Shown here: positions 5,544 to 6,411 of the stretch, one piece after another
Numbering within the stretch: position 1 is the first letter of the stretch
How the letters are laid out: each line of letters starts with the position of its first letter
Origin: Oscillospiraceae bacterium
GTDB taxonomy: Bacteria; Bacillota; Clostridia; Oscillospirales; Ruminococcaceae
DNA: 6,411 nucleotides
Direction: 5' to 3'
NCBI GenBank assembly: GCA_017394475.1
Contig: JAFPYQ010000215.1
Location: 1 to 6,411 of the forward strand
Made by a program: the position numbers and the translations under genes
Notes under the pieces: generated by a model
The model's database searches: none
What the model was told of the DNA's origin: nothing
Seen by the model: the letters and a program-made list of their open reading frames with translations, nothing else

Positions 5544-6411
5544 TTATGAGGCAATATCGTCATAGGGTGTTTTCATATCCGAGAACGGGTCATATTCGCT
5601 CGATCCGACTATCATGCGCCTGCCGTCCTTTGAGATAAGGTATATCTCGATAAGAAGATCATCTTTATCCGCTCCCTTGAATACCTTTTTCCCCGCTTTG
5701 TAATTAAGTGAGCTTTCTTCAAAGTCATCAAGCACCACGGTCTGTGTTGTACCATTACAGGTAACATCCGCTTCAAGCCTTTCAAAATCAGGCATTGCCG
5801 ATATATCGAAACGCAGGGCATATATGATGAGATATCCTTCCTCCGTATCAACAGCCACTATGCCGTTTTCCTGATACATGCGCTTTGCAAGGGCATCATT
5901 TATCGAGAAATCACAAAGACCGTCCATAAAATCAGAGTTCTTGTTGAATTCACCTGCCAGATATTCCAAACCGTATTCTTCCAGAAGTGTGGGAGTATCC
6001 GAGTAAAGATCGGTGCCGAGCCCCAGTCTGTCGCCCTCTATCTGTACACCAAGTGCCGAAAGGGTCGTAGGGAACATATCAAGGGTGGAGTAGTATCTCG
6101 TTTTGCCGTTGTACTCCTTGGGAGCGTTTATCACTGCGGTGTATGTACGGCGCTGATAATTGCTGTCTATCCCGTTGCAGTAATCGGTATCCATCGTGGG
6201 ATGATCTCCGCTGAGTATCACGGTGGTGTTTTCATAAAAAGGCTGCTTTTTCAGCCATTCAAGAAATCCCGCTATCTGCCTGTCAGAGCAGGCATAGACA
6301 TTGGAGTAGCCGTCTTCGAAGTCGTCGCTGCAGAGAGCGCATCTATGGCCGTCCTCAAAGTGAGTATCCACGGTGAGCATAGTGTAGTTAAAGGGCTTTC
6401 CTTCCTCATAT
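5544..6411 (-). CDS. LTA synthase/OpgB-like sulfatase-fold enzyme, C-terminal part (5' partial)
   Basis: The visible 288 residues are the C-terminal part of an alkaline-phosphatase-superfamily enzyme of the kind that transfers phosphoglycerol from phosphatidylglycerol (lipoteichoic acid synthase, OpgB/MdoB). Counted from the window edge, TVDTHFEDG at 13-21 holds the substrate-site His17, and SGDH at 67-70 supplies Asp69 and His70, the metal ligands equivalent to the GDH of LtaS. Cys24, Cys27, Cys41 and Cys78 would face the outside and may form disulfides. The nucleophile Thr and the first metal-binding Glu, plus the membrane anchor, should lie beyond the window. After about residue 150 there is a C-terminal extension of roughly 130 residues, apparently strand-rich and unrecognised. 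The frame is open to the edge, so the ATG at 6380 is not the start. It is the most upstream visible gene of the - strand cluster. Confidence 0.82.
   Translation of the reverse strand, partial: YEEGKPFNYTMLTVDTHFEDGHRCALCSDDFEDGYSNVYACSDRQIAGFLEWLKKQPFYENTTVILSGDHPTMDTDYCNGIDSNYQRRTYTAVINAPKEYNGKTRYYSTLDMFPTTLSALGVQIEGDRLGLGTDLYSDTPTLLEEYGLEYLAGEFNKNSDFMDGLCDFSINDALAKRMYQENGIVAVDTEEGYLIIYALRFDISAMPDFERLEADVTCNGTTQTVVLDDFEESSLNYKAGKKVFKGADKDDLLIEIYLISKDGRRMIVGSSEYDPFSDMKTPYDDIAS

Noticed and set aside
5033..5638. 201-residue + strand reading frame opposite the hypothetical protein
   Set aside because: It runs antisense to the 4988-5533 gene. Its hydrophobic, Cys- and Pro-rich translation looks like a complement artefact, and it crosses the end of the sulfatase gene.
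1..6411. CRISPR array, tRNA, rRNA, insertion sequence or attachment site
   Set aside because: No spaced direct repeats, tRNA-like cloverleaf, rRNA segment, transposase or terminal inverted repeats were seen by reading both strands.

Overview
The window looks like chromosomal DNA of a Gram-positive anaerobe of the Clostridia, most likely Ruminococcus-like (Oscillospiraceae). This rests on the gene order xseB, ispA, divergent-PAP2 (DUF212), dxs, on the style of the DXS protein, and on mid-range base composition. The assignment is inferred from memory of these families and no search was run.

Layout. Positions 1 to 3865 read on the + strand as one tight operon: the end of xseB (exonuclease VII small subunit), ispA (farnesyl diphosphate synthase), a DUF212 membrane protein, dxs (first enzyme of the MEP isoprenoid pathway) and a small P-loop kinase of the AAA_33 type. 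Junctions are ATGA-like overlaps or gaps of about 10 to 22 bases, so co-transcription and translational coupling are likely, from a promoter upstream of the window. Positions 5544 to 6411, then 4988 to 5533, 4415 to 4951 and 3981 to about 4439, read on the - strand as a second cluster: the C-terminal part of an LTA-synthase/OpgB-like sulfatase-fold enzyme, an unrecognised conserved-looking protein, a DUF2716 protein and a GNAT acetyltransferase. The two clusters converge on a strong hairpin at 3902-3944.

How the genes fit together. DXS makes deoxyxylulose phosphate, the MEP pathway makes IPP and DMAPP, and IspA condenses these to farnesyl diphosphate, the precursor for longer polyprenyl carriers. 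The DUF212 protein is a candidate partner in polyprenyl-phosphate handling, but its role is unproven. The - strand cluster has an envelope enzyme at its head and small cytosolic proteins of unknown role behind it.

The main anomaly is in dxs. Its two halves are both well conserved but lie in different reading frames. They join perfectly if one T is added to the TTT at 2524-2526, giving a 606-residue enzyme with the expected catalytic residues. This is either a real one-base deletion or a sequencing/assembly error. I found no CRISPR array, tRNA, rRNA, insertion sequence or clearly novel system. The least explained content is the 181-residue protein at 4988-5533 with its DUF2716 and GNAT neighbours.
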